Of a stretch of 42,710 nt of DNA, positions 1-9,300 are shown piece by piece. The first letter of the stretch is position 1. Every line of letters starts with the position of its first letter. Under the pieces are notes generated by a model. That model ran no database searches and was not told the origin of the DNA. It saw nothing but the letters and a program-made list of their open reading frames with translations. Source of the stretch: Nocardia tenerifensis NBRC 101015 (GTDB lineage: Bacteria > Actinomycetota > Actinomycetes > Mycobacteriales > Mycobacteriaceae); assembly GCF_000308715.1 (NCBI RefSeq), contig NZ_BAGH01000598.1, positions 1-42,710 on the forward strand. The letters run 5' to 3'. Both the position numbers and the translations under genes were made by a program.

Positions 1-78
1 AACGGCGCGGGCCCAGACATAACGCGCCGACGCGCCGAAGATGTGCCCTGCATCGCCCTCGCGTCTCGAAGCGGACCG

Positions 79-96
79 GGTTTACCGCGGTAAACC
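79..96. repeat. 18-bp palindrome GGTTTACCGCGGTAAACC, copy 1
   Basis: A perfect 18-bp palindrome. Identical 18-mers occur at 3638-3655 and 39326-39343, all outside genes. This points to a binding site for a dimeric plasmid protein such as a partition or transfer regulator. The binder is not known. Confidence 0.85.
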
Positions 97-205
97 GGTC
101 CGGGAGCCGAGGAAATCCTCGCCGACCAGGCCGATCACGTCCGGATCCGCGCCGCGACCGGCGAAACCACCCCGATGCGTCACACCCACCCCGGCGCGAC
201 CTCTT

Positions 206-217
206 CGTCACGTGACG
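206..217. promoter_or_regulatory. CGTCACGTGACG dyad, possible parS-like site
   Basis: A perfect 12-bp palindrome whose TCACGTGA core is the centre of the chromosomal parS consensus (GTTTCACGTGAAAC). The flanking bases differ from that consensus. It would lie about 270 bp upstream of parA if the molecule is circular. The link to ParB is inference. Confidence 0.3.
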
Positions 218-304
218 GAAGTTCCCTCAATTACGTTCTGTTAATTACGTAAAAACGAAACGAAATTAATCGTCAATAACGTAATATATGGAACGAAATT
301 CAGG

Positions 305-310
305 TAGACT
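305..310 (+). promoter_or_regulatory. -10 element TAGACT (leaderless start)
   Basis: TAGACT matches the actinobacterial TANNNT -10 and ends 7 nt before the ATG at 318, with no Shine-Dalgarno sequence between. That geometry fits a leaderless mRNA starting at the ATG. No good -35 is visible. Confidence 0.45.
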
Positions 311-317
311 GGCGTTC

Positions 318-1595
318 ATGAGTGAGAGCCCTGAGACTGCGCGCGGCGCGGACGGTGACGTTGACCAGCGCGTTTGCCAATTCCCGGTCGGATATGACGC
401 GGAAGCCGGGGAGTTCACGGTCGCCGGCCATGTGCTGCCGCCCGCGACCGGCCCGGGACGACCAGCGGACTACTGCGGGCAGATGCGCGTCGACCCGGAC
501 GGCACCCGGCGCCGTCACGACCGGGCCGGCGCGCTCACCCGGCGGCGCGAACTCCAGCTCGAGGCGGCAGGGAAGGCTCCCCGCACCGAACAGCCAGCCC
601 CCCGGCCGGTCACCTCGGCGCGGTCGTCACTGGCGGAGCTGCTGACGCAATGGGAGATGGTGACCACCGCTCACCGCGACCAGCTCGCGGCGATGATCGC
701 GACGGCCGCCGAGATCGTCGCGAACGCCGGTGACCCCGACGCCGCTGTCGCCGAGGTCAAGGCCGCGCGCCGTGATCTGGAAGCACGCGCCGATGCCGCT
801 CGCGCAGCGGCGGAGGAAGCCGAGACCGACGCCCTGGCGGCGCGGCGCGAGCTGGCCCGGGCGCTTGAGGACAAGGAATTGGCCGAGGGGGCCGCGTTCG
901 ACGCGATCGCGGACCGTGACGCCCGGGTCGCCGACGCGACCACCGAGACCACCGAGGCTCGAACTGCCGCCGAACAGGCCACCGCTGAACTCGAACGCGT
1001 ACGCGATGAAGCAGCCCGCCAGGTCGCGGCCGCGCAGCGTCAAGCCACTGAGCAGGCCGAAGCTGCCGAGAAGGCAGCGCGGGAGCGCATCGCTGAGGCC
1101 AAACGCGTCGCCGACGCCGAAGTCGAACAGGTCGAACACGACGCCGCCCTGCAGATCACCGCCGCGAACGACGCCCGCGACGCTGCCATCACGGCGCAGC
1201 ACCGCGCTGAGGCCGACCGGGCCGCCGCCGACCAGGCCGCCGCCGACGCGCGTGCCGAAGCCGACCGGCTGCGCACCGAACTGACCGATGTTCGCGAGCA
1301 AGCCCGCACCGATCTCGCGCAACTGCGCGAACAGCTCGACGCTGTCCGTGACGACGCCCGTGAGCAAGCCCGCACCGGCCGCGAGGAGATCAAGGCGTTG
1401 CGCGCCGAATTGACCAGTGTCCGCGAGCAAGCCCGTACCGATCTCGCGCAACTGCGCACCGATCACGCCGCTGAGATCGCCCGCGTCAGCGATGCCGCCG
1501 ACAAACGTGCCGCGGTTCTGACCAAAGCCCTGGAGGCGGCGGAGAAGACCATCGCACGCCTGAGCCCGGGGGAGGGAGAACGAAATGACCGATGA
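318..1595 (+). CDS. Coiled-coil protein, unknown function
   Basis: A 425-aa protein. The ATG at 318 is preferred over the in-frame ATG at 288 because a TANNNT box sits 7 nt upstream of it and neither start has a Shine-Dalgarno. Residues 1-110 hold a small conserved-looking part (CQFPVGYDAEAGEF). From about residue 140 to the end the chain is Ala/Glu/Arg-rich heptad-like helix. The segment T-x-VREQARTDLAQLR recurs two or three times near the C-terminus. Such long coiled coils on plasmids are often KfrA-like or filament-like partition helpers, but no diagnostic motif is present. It overlaps the next gene by 11 nt, so the two are co-translated. Confidence 0.85.
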   Translation: MSESPETARGADGDVDQRVCQFPVGYDAEAGEFTVAGHVLPPATGPGRPADYCGQMRVDPDGTRRRHDRAGALTRRRELQLEAAGKAPRTEQPAPRPVTSARSSLAELLTQWEMVTTAHRDQLAAMIATAAEIVANAGDPDAAVAEVKAARRDLEARADAARAAAEEAETDALAARRELARALEDKELAEGAAFDAIADRDARVADATTETTEARTAAEQATAELERVRDEAARQVAAAQRQATEQAEAAEKAARERIAEAKRVADAEVEQVEHDAALQITAANDARDAAITAQHRAEADRAAADQAAADARAEADRLRTELTDVREQARTDLAQLREQLDAVRDDAREQARTGREEIKALRAELTSVREQARTDLAQLRTDHAAEIARVSDAADKRAAVLTKALEAAEKTIARLSPGEGERNDR

Positions 1596-2037
1596 GCTGC
1601 GACTGTTCGAGCCCGTACCCGCCGCACTGCGGTCCTCGGACGCTGCGCTGATCGAGCTGTGCTCCGACACCGCGTGTGGCTTACGTCCCGATCACCCCGG
1701 CGACCATGCCAGGCTCAGCGTGCGGGGCACCGTCGTGGCGATCTGGCCGGCGGTTCAGCTGACCGAGCGCCGGGTGGCTGCGCTCGCGCAACTGCTGGCC
1801 GCCTCCGCCGCGCTGGTCGCGGCCGCGGAGAACGCCGAGGCGATCGCTACCAACATTCGCGTCACGCACGGTGACGACCCGGTCTTGCGCAGGCTTACCG
1901 CGCTGTTCCTGCGGAAGATGCCGCGTTGGGACTACCTTCCCGTGATGTCCACCTCCCGGCCCGGCCGGGAGTGGCGCGAACTCCTCGAGGACGCTGCCCG
2001 CGGCCTCGGTGGGACTACCGATTGGAGTGCCCGATGA
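1585..2037 (+). CDS. Hypothetical protein, 150 aa
   Basis: The family is not recognised. A strong ribosome binding site (GGAGGGAG) precedes the ATG at 1585. The start overlaps the preceding coiled-coil gene, and the stop overlaps the next start as ATGA at 2034. The chain has two cysteines near residues 26-31 (CSDTACGLRPDHPGDH), which with the following histidines could bind metal, then an Ala-rich helical middle. The position inside a tightly coupled three-gene operon suggests it works with the coiled-coil and membrane proteins. Confidence 0.8.
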   Translation: MTDELRLFEPVPAALRSSDAALIELCSDTACGLRPDHPGDHARLSVRGTVVAIWPAVQLTERRVAALAQLLAASAALVAAAENAEAIATNIRVTHGDDPVLRRLTALFLRKMPRWDYLPVMSTSRPGREWRELLEDAARGLGGTTDWSAR

Positions 2038-3311
2038 CGACCACCGAGAACGACACCGAAGCGGACACGCACCGTGTCGCGCAGCAGGCACACCTGGCGG
2101 CGCTTGCCGCGCTGGACACGAAGAAGGACCAGATCCGCTACGCCTGCGAACAGCTGCCCTCCCCGAGCGGCGGCACCGTGCGCACGTGGCTCGAACACTT
2201 CGGGGTCGATGTCAGCCGACCCAACGCCGCGACGGTCGTCGCCGAGTGGCGCCGCGAACACGGCATCGTCAGCACCGGCGACCTGCAAGCGCTGACCGCC
2301 GAGATGATCGCCGAACTCGACGCCGCCCGCGCGACAGCGAACAGCGAACACCGAACACCGGACACCGCCGAGGCGAGCGAAAACCGGACACGGGCGACAC
2401 GGGCGACACGGGCGGGTGTCCGCGACAGCAGCGAACACCGCCGTCTCACCGACCGAACACCGCGACCGGACACCGAACAGTCCCTCGACATCGAGCCGGA
2501 CACCACCCTCGCCGCACCGAACGAACACCTGGACGGAGCCGACGTGTGCGCCACGGACACCCTGACCGGGCACCCCGGCACCGAACACCCCGAGGGGTTC
2601 GAACACCCCAGCGGACATCACGCTGAGGTGTTCGCTCCCGTCCAGACGAACACCCGACCGGACACCGAACACGAACAGCGGACAGTCGACCGGACACCGA
2701 ACGAACACCCCGGACCCACGCCGATCGAGACCGGCGGCGGCGAGGCCGGCGAACCGAAGAAATCGGATCGCCCACTGGTGGTGTGGCCCGTACTGCTCAT
2801 GGCCCTGAGTGCGTTCGTGTCGATCTGGTCAGGCTGGGTTGGGCTCGGCGAGATGACCGGGTTCGGTGTCGTGCAGCCGTTCCCCGGGATCTCCGACTTC
2901 AAGTTGAACACCGCGATCACGCTGCCTATCGGGGTCGAGGCCTACGCCAGCTACGCCCTCTACGTCTGGCTGTCAGGCCGGGCCCGGACCGAGAGCACAC
3001 ACCAGTTCGCCAAGTGGTCGGCCTTCGGCAGCCTCGCCCTGGGCGCGGCAGGGCAGATCGCCTACCACCTGCTGACCCAATCTCAGTCCGAGGAAATCAC
3101 CCGGGCACAGGACACAGCGAACACCCTCGCCCAGGCGGCCGGACAAACAGCGCCGGTGATCCACGCGACCGCACCGTGGTGGATCACCACCGGTGTCGCC
3201 TGCCTGCCCGTGATCGTGGTCGGCATGGGCGCCGCACTGGCCCACATGGTCCGCGGCGAACGCGAACACCGGACACCGGATCGTCGAGCGAACACCGCGA
3301 CCGAACAGTGA
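2034..3311 (+). CDS. Four-TM membrane protein, DUF2637/Spd-like
   Basis: A 425-aa protein starting at the ATGA overlap. Residues 1-95 look like a small helix-turn-helix-type domain (IRYACEQL, TVRTWLEHFG, AATVVAEWRREHG). Residues about 100-240 are a hydrophilic linker of EH/RTP/NT repeats encoded by the GAACAC motif array. Four hydrophobic segments follow at roughly 247-270, 290-312, 328-345 and 381-405, with a short charged C-tail. The TM block resembles the DUF2637/Spd membrane proteins that accompany actinomycete plasmid spread genes. Family assignment is by pattern only. The combination of a DNA-binding-like head, a membrane anchor and an in-gene repeat array suggests a membrane tether for plasmid DNA, which is inference. 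Confidence 0.8.
   Translation: MTTTENDTEADTHRVAQQAHLAALAALDTKKDQIRYACEQLPSPSGGTVRTWLEHFGVDVSRPNAATVVAEWRREHGIVSTGDLQALTAEMIAELDAARATANSEHRTPDTAEASENRTRATRATRAGVRDSSEHRRLTDRTPRPDTEQSLDIEPDTTLAAPNEHLDGADVCATDTLTGHPGTEHPEGFEHPSGHHAEVFAPVQTNTRPDTEHEQRTVDRTPNEHPGPTPIETGGGEAGEPKKSDRPLVVWPVLLMALSAFVSIWSGWVGLGEMTGFGVVQPFPGISDFKLNTAITLPIGVEAYASYALYVWLSGRARTESTHQFAKWSAFGSLALGAAGQIAYHLLTQSQSEEITRAQDTANTLAQAAGQTAPVIHATAPWWITTGVACLPVIVVGMGAALAHMVRGEREHRTPDRRANTATEQ
2346..2708 (+). repeat. GAACAC motif array, cluster A
   Basis: Ten copies of GAACAC lie on the + strand at 2346, 2353, 2433, 2455, 2523, 2583, 2601, 2648, 2667 and 2703, with further GGACACC variants between. Only one GTGTTC lies in this stretch. 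Copies fall in all three reading frames of the host gene, so the DNA word rather than the peptide appears to be conserved. Confidence 0.8.
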
Positions 3312-3435
3312 ACACGCGGAGCGAACACCGAACACCGAACACGGGGCAGGTGTTCGCGACTGGAGCGAACACCTCCGCCTCAGCGAACGAACACCACTGA
3401 CCGAACAGCGGACAACTGAGCGAACACCCGAACAC
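3264..3435 (+). repeat. GAACAC motif array, cluster B
   Basis: Ten more copies lie at 3264, 3290, 3310, 3323, 3330, 3337, 3367, 3389, 3422 and 3430, plus a single copy at 3119. All are on the + strand. Eight of the ten start at or after the stop codon at 3309-3311, so they are non-coding. One inverted copy occurs near 3350. Confidence 0.8.
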
Positions 3436-3476
3436 GACGAGGGCCCCGGCGGCTGGTATCCGCCGGGGCCCTCGTC
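3436..3476 (+). terminator. Strong hairpin terminator
   Basis: A perfect 17-bp GC-rich stem (3436-3452 with 3460-3476) closes a 7-nt loop. It follows the last gene of the first operon after the GAACAC array. There is no long U-tract, which is usual in actinobacteria. Confidence 0.85.
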
Positions 3477-3637
3477 TGTGCGGTGAGACTACCCCCGCCC
3501 CCGGTTCTGCCGAGGCGTTGTCGGTCAGGGGGCAGATCCGCGGGCCTGGCTTGGACGCCGGGCGACGCACGCGCTCAAAGTCCAGGCTCAGCCCGGGGGG
3601 ACAGTGCCGCAGCACAGAGACGTGGCGAACCGAGCCC

Positions 3638-3655
3638 GGTTTACCGCGGTAAACC
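3638..3655. repeat. 18-bp palindrome GGTTTACCGCGGTAAACC, copy 2
   Basis: Identical to copies 1 and 3. Here the symmetry extends to 22 bp (3636-3657). It lies between the terminator of the first operon and the mobilisation genes. Confidence 0.85.
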
Positions 3656-3795
3656 GGCCCGCGCGACACGCACCGCCGGCACCCGGGCATCGGAAGTCCC
3701 GCCGCTGAAATCCCTCGGGTCTAGTCGCGTTCGAGTCTGGTTGCGTCGATCTTGTTCCGGTACCCTTGTGAGTCAGCCCCTGCGGAGCAAGTTAA

Positions 3796-3840
3796 CACTT
3801 ATCTGTGATAAGTGAGGAGTCCTCGCTGGGGCGAGGCTCC
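3796..3840 (+). other. Candidate oriT (paired stem-loops)
   Basis: A perfect 8-bp inverted repeat CACTTATC-TGT-GATAAGTG (3796-3814) is followed at once by a second stem-loop (GGAG-T-CCTCGC, loop TGGG, GCGAGGCTCC; 3816-3840). Relaxase origins usually pair an inverted repeat with an adjacent nick site directly upstream of the accessory gene, as here. The nick position cannot be assigned. Confidence 0.45.
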
Positions 3841-3902
3841 ACCCGGTGGCGGGTGGTCGTTGCACTTGGCTGGTTTTTGGGGCCGGATGGGAGGTGGTCG
3901 GG

Positions 3903-4442
3903 ATGGTCACGGAGGTGGCAGACGGCGGCGTGGGGGCGCTCGTGCCGAAGGTGTCGGCACGTCGTTCGCAGAACATCGCTCGGGCTCGGAAACGGAAGCG
4001 GCAGCAGGCCATCGTGGGGGAGAAGAAGCGGGTCGAGGTGACGATGGCGCTCGCGGATTACGAGCGGGTGCTTGCGCCGGCCGCGGCTGAGGCGGGGATG
4101 ACGGTGCCGAAATATCTGTTGCAGTGCTCGCTGAACCCGGTGGGTGTTCGTTCGGAGGAGGGCGGGAAGGCCGGCGCGAAGCCGTGGTTGCCGTGGCCGA
4201 AGCGTCAGGTGTTGCAGGGGATTTTGTTGTCGGCGACCAGTGCGATGGACACGATTCGGCTGCGGTATTTGGCGCACATCGGTGCTGGGTTGGATGGGTT
4301 GATCCATTCGGCGCACGTCACTGGTGTGCTCGATTCCGCTGAGCTGGACGAGGGCCTGGCGCAGCTGCGGGGCGTGATGACCGAGCTGTCGGAGAGGGCA
4401 CAACGAATCGAGGCCTTGGCCGAGGACGTGGTTCGCCGATGA
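3903..4442 (+). CDS. MobC-like relaxosome accessory protein
   Basis: A 179-aa protein. The ATG at 3903 follows a clear GGAGGTGG ribosome site. Residues 20-50 are very basic (RRSQNIARARKRKRQQ). They are followed by a MobC/ribbon-helix-helix-like segment, KRVEVTMALADYERVLAPAA, then EAGMTVPKYLLQ, and a helical C-terminal half. Proteins of this type bind the oriT and recruit or orient the relaxase. It ends 28 nt before the relaxase gene, and a candidate oriT lies just upstream. Assignment rests on motif pattern and context. Confidence 0.75.
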   Translation: MVTEVADGGVGALVPKVSARRSQNIARARKRKRQQAIVGEKKRVEVTMALADYERVLAPAAAEAGMTVPKYLLQCSLNPVGVRSEEGGKAGAKPWLPWPKRQVLQGILLSATSAMDTIRLRYLAHIGAGLDGLIHSAHVTGVLDSAELDEGLAQLRGVMTELSERAQRIEALAEDVVRR

Positions 4443-4470
4443 GCCCGAGCCGGGCCGCCGCGGGGGCGCG

Positions 4471-6261
4471 GTGATTCCGAAAGTCCTGCGCGGGCAGAAG
4501 CTCGGCGGGCTGCTGGTGTATCTGCTGGGCGCCGGTGAGCACAACGAGCACTCACAGCGTCACGTCATCGCCGGGTCGCCGACGCTGATGCGCGATGGCT
4601 GGCTGGCGACCTTCGACGGGGACAAGGACAAGAAGGCGTCGCGCGACACTGCGCTCGCGCTGGCGAAAGAAATGGATCTGCCGCGCAAGCTCTACGGGAC
4701 ACAGGTGCGGATGCGCGCACGTCCGCAGGCGGCTGCGCGCGGTGGTGGAGTCGATGTCGTCGAGCGTCCGGCGGCGGGGGAGAAGGGTGTCCTGCGGGAC
4801 GCACCGGTGTGGCACTGCGTTCTCGCGCTGACGCCGGGCGAGGAGCTGAGCGACGACAAGTGGCGCCAGGTCGTCGAGGATTTCATGGGCGAGATGGGGT
4901 TCACCGAGACCGATGAACGCGCCGGCGCGCGGTGGGTGGCTGTGCGCCACGGGCGTTCCGGTGAACACGGCGACGGCAACGATCATGTGCATATCGCCGC
5001 GAGTTTGGTCCGCGAGGACGGCCAGAAAGTCGACACCTTCGACTACGGGCAAGGTCACGCCCGCGGGGACTGGAACCGTGCGCAGGAGGCATGCAACACC
5101 CTCGAACACCGCCACGGGCTGGTAGTGCTCGAGTCCCGGGAGTCCGGCGGCGGGATGAGCGGGAACTCGCGCGCGGAGATCCAGCGCGCTCAACGCGAGG
5201 GCCGGCCGGAGACCGAACGCGAGACGATGCGCAGGTTGGTTCGCACTTACGCGGCGGCGTCGAAGACCGAAGCGGAGTTCGTGCGCCGCGCGTTACGCGA
5301 CGGGGCGGTGTCGCTGCTGCCGTTCTACGACGCCGGGGACATGACCGTCGTGCGCGGTTACTCTGCGCAGATCCGCGACGGCGACGGGTACCGGGGTCCG
5401 CGGCTGGGTGGCAGCAAGCTTGCCTCGGATCTGTCGATCGTCGAGCTGCGCAAGCAGTGGGACGACACCCCTGAGGCGCGGACGGAGGCGCTCGCGGAGT
5501 GGACGCGGGCGCGGGGGCTGACCGATACCGACCGTGAGGCGCGGCGCATCGAAGACCCCGCGCTGTGGAAGCGGATCTCGACCGAGGTCGGTGACTGGAA
5601 CAAGATCCTGAAGTCGATTCCGCCGGAGAACCACATCGAGTGGGCGCAAGCTGCCGGTCGGGCCTCAGCGGTATTCGGGGCGTGGTCGCGTCGCGTCGAG
5701 GGCGATCGGCCGGGCCCGTTCGCGGCGGCGGCCGCCGAGCTGGCGCGTTCGGCGCAACCGGTTCGCCCGGTGCGCGGTCCGCGGCCGCGCGCGGACCGTA
5801 CGCAGACCGGGCTGCGTGGTGTGACCACGTTCCTCGTGCAGATGGCCCGCATCGGCGGTGACCCGGCGGCGGGGAATCTGCTGTTGCTGCAGCAGCTGAT
5901 GCGCGCGATCGAGGCGATCGCCGAGGCGCACGCGGCGCGGGGGGAGGCCGAGCGGGCCAAGCGGCTGACGATGGTGCTGCGCCAGCAGCTCGTCGATGTG
6001 CACCACGGTTACGCGGTCGCCTCCGGTACCTATCGAGGTCCGGCGGTCGGCAGCGCGGAACATCGCGAGCATTTGGCACGTCAACGCGATGGACGCGAAC
6101 CGTGGGCGTGGGTCAGTTCGGCCCGGCTGCTTGTGGCGCCTGAACTCGCACCGACACAACCGAAACCCGCAGCGCGGCCGACCTACCGTGAACCGGATCG
6201 GCCGGCTTACCGTCCGCCGGAGGGCCCGCAGCATGGACCGGAGCGTGGGCGCGGACGCTGA
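4471..6261 (+). CDS. Relaxase/mobilisation nuclease (MobP/MobQ-like)
   Basis: A 596-aa protein with a GTG start at 4471. The N-terminal 190 residues carry the relaxase signature: an early tyrosine (Y17, in LLVYLLG) and the metal-binding block H160...H166-GDGNDH172VH174IAASLV, corresponding to the HxDxxHxH-type motif III. It is expected to nick one strand at oriT and stay covalently bound through a tyrosine. Residues 200-460 are a helical region (TERETMRRLVRTYAAASKTEAEFVRR) typical of actinobacterial relaxases. The C-tail from about 560 is Pro/Arg-rich. It forms an operon with the MobC-like gene and is convergent with the second relaxase. Confidence 0.85.
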   Translation: MIPKVLRGQKLGGLLVYLLGAGEHNEHSQRHVIAGSPTLMRDGWLATFDGDKDKKASRDTALALAKEMDLPRKLYGTQVRMRARPQAAARGGGVDVVERPAAGEKGVLRDAPVWHCVLALTPGEELSDDKWRQVVEDFMGEMGFTETDERAGARWVAVRHGRSGEHGDGNDHVHIAASLVREDGQKVDTFDYGQGHARGDWNRAQEACNTLEHRHGLVVLESRESGGGMSGNSRAEIQRAQREGRPETERETMRRLVRTYAAASKTEAEFVRRALRDGAVSLLPFYDAGDMTVVRGYSAQIRDGDGYRGPRLGGSKLASDLSIVELRKQWDDTPEARTEALAEWTRARGLTDTDREARRIEDPALWKRISTEVGDWNKILKSIPPENHIEWAQAAGRASAVFGAWSRRVEGDRPGPFAAAAAELARSAQPVRPVRGPRPRADRTQTGLRGVTTFLVQMARIGGDPAAGNLLLLQQLMRAIEAIAEAHAARGEAERAKRLTMVLRQQLVDVHHGYAVASGTYRGPAVGSAEHREHLARQRDGREPWAWVSSARLLVAPELAPTQPKPAARPTYREPDRPAYRPPEGPQHGPERGRGR

Positions 6262-6323
6262 TCGTGGATGCCGCGAAGGCGACCGCGCTGAATCGGTCGA
6301 GCGCGGCGAATGCCGTGCTCGGT

Positions 6324-6339
6324 CCCCGGCTCACCGGGG
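6324..6339. terminator. Short hairpin between convergent relaxase genes
   Basis: CCCCGG-CTCA-CCGGGG is a 6-bp GC stem in the 82-nt gap between the two convergent relaxase genes. It may act in both directions. The hairpin is short, so confidence is low. Confidence 0.35.
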
Positions 6340-6343
6340 GTGG

Positions 6344-9300
6344 TTACAGCCCGTAGCCGTGGTCGTGGCTGGGTCCGAGATCCGGAAGCGGGGGGTAATG
6401 CCACGTGCGGTCGCGTGTTTGTGTCTGCCGTTTCGTGGTTTTCACCGCTGCGGTGATCGGTTCGTGGGCGGGGTTGTCCTGGTGATAGATCTCGTCGCGG
6501 GCGCGGTCCTCGAGCCCACGCTGCTCGGTGGTGAGCGCACTGCGCCGCTGCTGCTCGTCGAGGACTTCTTGGACGCGGGCCGCCTGGCGGTCGGCGCGAG
6601 CCTGGGCTTGTGCCTGTCTGCGGGCTTCGCTGTCGACGCGATATTGGGCGTTGGCGAGGTCGGATTGGCGAGTGTGCGCGTCGGCGGCGGTGGTGAGCGT
6701 GTGATCCCACATGTAGGTGGTGAGGCCGGTGGCCTTGGCGGCGGACTCGGCGACGAACTGTGCGGTGGTGAGCCGCTTTTCGAGCGGTTCCAGCTCGTCG
6801 CGGGCTTCGTTGACCTCGGCCTGGGCCGCGGCGCGGACACGGGGACGCCACTTGCTGGTGTTGTTGAGCTCTTGTTGGCGGGCGAGCAGGTCACGCCTGG
6901 CTTGCCAGGTTTGCTCCTCGATGAGTTTGGCGTGCGCGGCGGCGGCCTGAGCGAGGCGGATCGCGGCGGCCTGCTCGTCGAGGCTCTGGTGTTGCTGGTG
7001 CAGTTCGTCGAGCTCGCTGGTGGCGCTGCGGCCGATGTGGTCGAGCCAGGACGGGAGGCCGTGGTTCTCGCGTGATTCGCTGCGGCGCAGCGACAGCTCG
7101 ATGTCGAGCAGGTTGTCGGAGAGCTTGCGCAAGCGTTGTGCGGCACGCAGTTCGGCGACGGTTGCGGCGAACTGTTCATCGGCCTGGTGCTCGTCGAGGT
7201 CGGTGCTCATGCGCCAGCGCAGCGCGGCCGCGGGCTGTTCGTCGGGCAGTGCTCGGGCTGCGACGGCGTCGCGGGCGGCGGCGGGGATGTCGAGGCCGGC
7301 CGCGGCCGCGCGGGTCCATTCGGTGGCGAGTACCGGCCAATACGGGTCGGTGAGCAGGCGGGGTTCGAGGTCGGTGCCCAAGTGCTTCCACCGGCGTGTG
7401 TCGCCGTCGAGGTCGCCGAGACGGGCGGCGACTCGCTCGTCGAGCAGGTGCTGTTCGCGGCGTTCGGCGGCCGGGAACTGGGCGGGCCCGGTGAGGCGGC
7501 GGTCGTGGTCGGGGATCGCGTGGGCGGCCCGCCACACTGCCAGCTCAGCGGTCAGTACCGGGTCGGTGTCGGCGAGACGTTGCGCCCACAGTGGCGCGGT
7601 GCCGGTGGGCCACTGTCGCGTGGTTGTGGTGACGGCGTCGACCAGGTCGGTGATCTCGCGGTTGCGGGCGTGCAGGTGTTCACCGAACTCGGCGTCGGCG
7701 CGCAGCACGGGTGGGATGTCGGGCAGCCAGCGCAGCGGCCCGACAGTCGTGGAGTGTGTGCCGGTGGGGTCGATGCGCCAGTCGAGTACGGCGGCGCGGT
7801 CGGCGGCGGTGTCGAGTTCGCGGACGTTGACGGCGTCGGTGAGTGCCTGGATCGGTTCGCGGCCGGTCAGCGCGAGCAGGCCGAGGTGCTGGCGCAGCAC
7901 GGGCCAGGCGTCTTCGGTGGTGAGGCCGGGCACCAGCTGCTCGGCGGCCGCGGCGAGGGCGGCCTGGTCCTGCTCGCTGATGCGGTGGTCGACGGCTACG
8001 CCGAGCGCGTCGAGGTAGGCGTCGACGGCGTGGGCGAGGCGCTGGTGCGGGTCGGCGTCGTGGCGTGCTTGGGTGGTGGCGGAGGTTTGGGTGCCGTCGC
8101 GGCCGAGGATCTCGGTCAGCATGTCGACCGCGGTCGGGGCGTGCACCGCGGTGTAGGTGTAGGCGGCGGATTCTTCGCCGGTGCCTGCGGTGGCGAGGTA
8201 GAGGTAGTTGCCTGCGCGGGCACGGGTGGCCAGGACATAGAGCTGGGCGCGGGATTCGCGGCCGGTGAGTACGCCGTGGCAGGTATCGACGGTCAGCCCT
8301 TGCGAGGAGTCGATGGTGTTGGCGTAGCCGAGCTGTACGTGGGCGTGCACGTAGTCGGCGGGCATGGTGACCCGGCGCCCGGAGTCGAGGTGGGTGGCGG
8401 TGATCCGCCCATCGGCGTGCACATCCTCGACGTGCCAGCGGTAGCCGTTGCGGATGTGATCGGTGGCCGAGATGCGCAGGCGGTAGTTGTTGCGGCGGGT
8501 GACGATGATGTCCCCGGCCGAGGCCGAAAGGCCATCGGCGAGTTCGACTTGCGGGCCGTGCAGGCCTTCGCGGGCGAGGCGGGCGGTGCGGGCGCGGCGG
8601 TTGAGGCCGGCCACCAGCTCGCGGGTCGGGGCGAGCAGTGCGGTGTCGAGCCCGGCGGCGCGGTCGGCGTCCCACGCCGCGAACGCCTGCTCGGCAACGG
8701 TGCCGAGGGTGCCGACCTGAACACGGGAATGGTCGGTGTAGTAGGCGATGGCGGCCGGGTCACCCTCGCGCAGGGCGAGGGAGGCGGCGCGCTCGCCAGG
8801 GTCGGCCATGCGCATCACCGTGGTCAGGGTCGAGGCTCCGGCGGCGGTGATGATGTCGCGCACGACGCCACCGGCGGCGACCGAGGCGAGCTGGTGGTCA
8901 TCACCGACCGCGCGCACGCTCGCGCCGCGCTCGAGCAGCCAGGACACTGCCGAATCCAGTTTCAGGGTCGGGGTTTTGGCGATTTCGTCGATGATGACCA
9001 GCGTCTCGGGGCCGATCCCCTGCAACCACTGCGGTGCGCGGGAGGGCTCCAGGGCGCCGGTGGCGAGTGCGTCGGCGAGGGTGACGAGTACGTCGACGGT
9101 GACGCCCGGTGTGCCGATTTCGCGGCCCAGGTGCGCGGCCGCCGATCCCAGCGGTGACATCGCGAGCACGGTGCCACCTTCGGATGTCCATGCGCGCGTG
9201 AGGGTTTGCATCGCGGTTGTCTTGCCGGTGCCGGCGGGCGCGATGACCAGCTGCAGGCGGGCACTGGATCCGGCGAAGTCGCGCACGAGGGCTTGCTGGG

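Larger units (their letters stand above)
1..317. other. Non-coding region at window start
   Basis: No convincing gene is seen here. The region holds one copy of an 18-bp palindrome (79-96), a CGTCACGTGACG dyad (206-217) and an AT-rich tract (about 230-300) with repeated ATTACGT/ACGTAAT words, ending in a promoter-like TAGACT before the first gene. If the molecule is circular this is also the upstream region of parA, so it is a natural place for a partition site and for two divergent promoters. Confidence 0.5.
3477..3902. other. Intergenic region before the mob genes
   Basis: No convincing gene is seen. It holds palindrome copy 2 (3638-3655) and, just before mobC, two adjacent stem-loops (3796-3840) that are the best oriT candidate for the first relaxase. 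Confidence 0.5.

Noticed and set aside
2346..3435. CRISPR array
   Set aside because: The repeats are 6-8 bp, unevenly spaced and partly coding; there are no 25-40 bp repeats or cas genes.
3483..3815. 110-aa + strand ORF
   Set aside because: Crosses the 18-bp palindrome and the oriT-like dyad, with no ribosome site or domain.
7136..9157. 673-aa + strand ORF
   Set aside because: Antisense to the MobF helicase region; Gly/Val-rich shadow frame typical of high-GC DNA.
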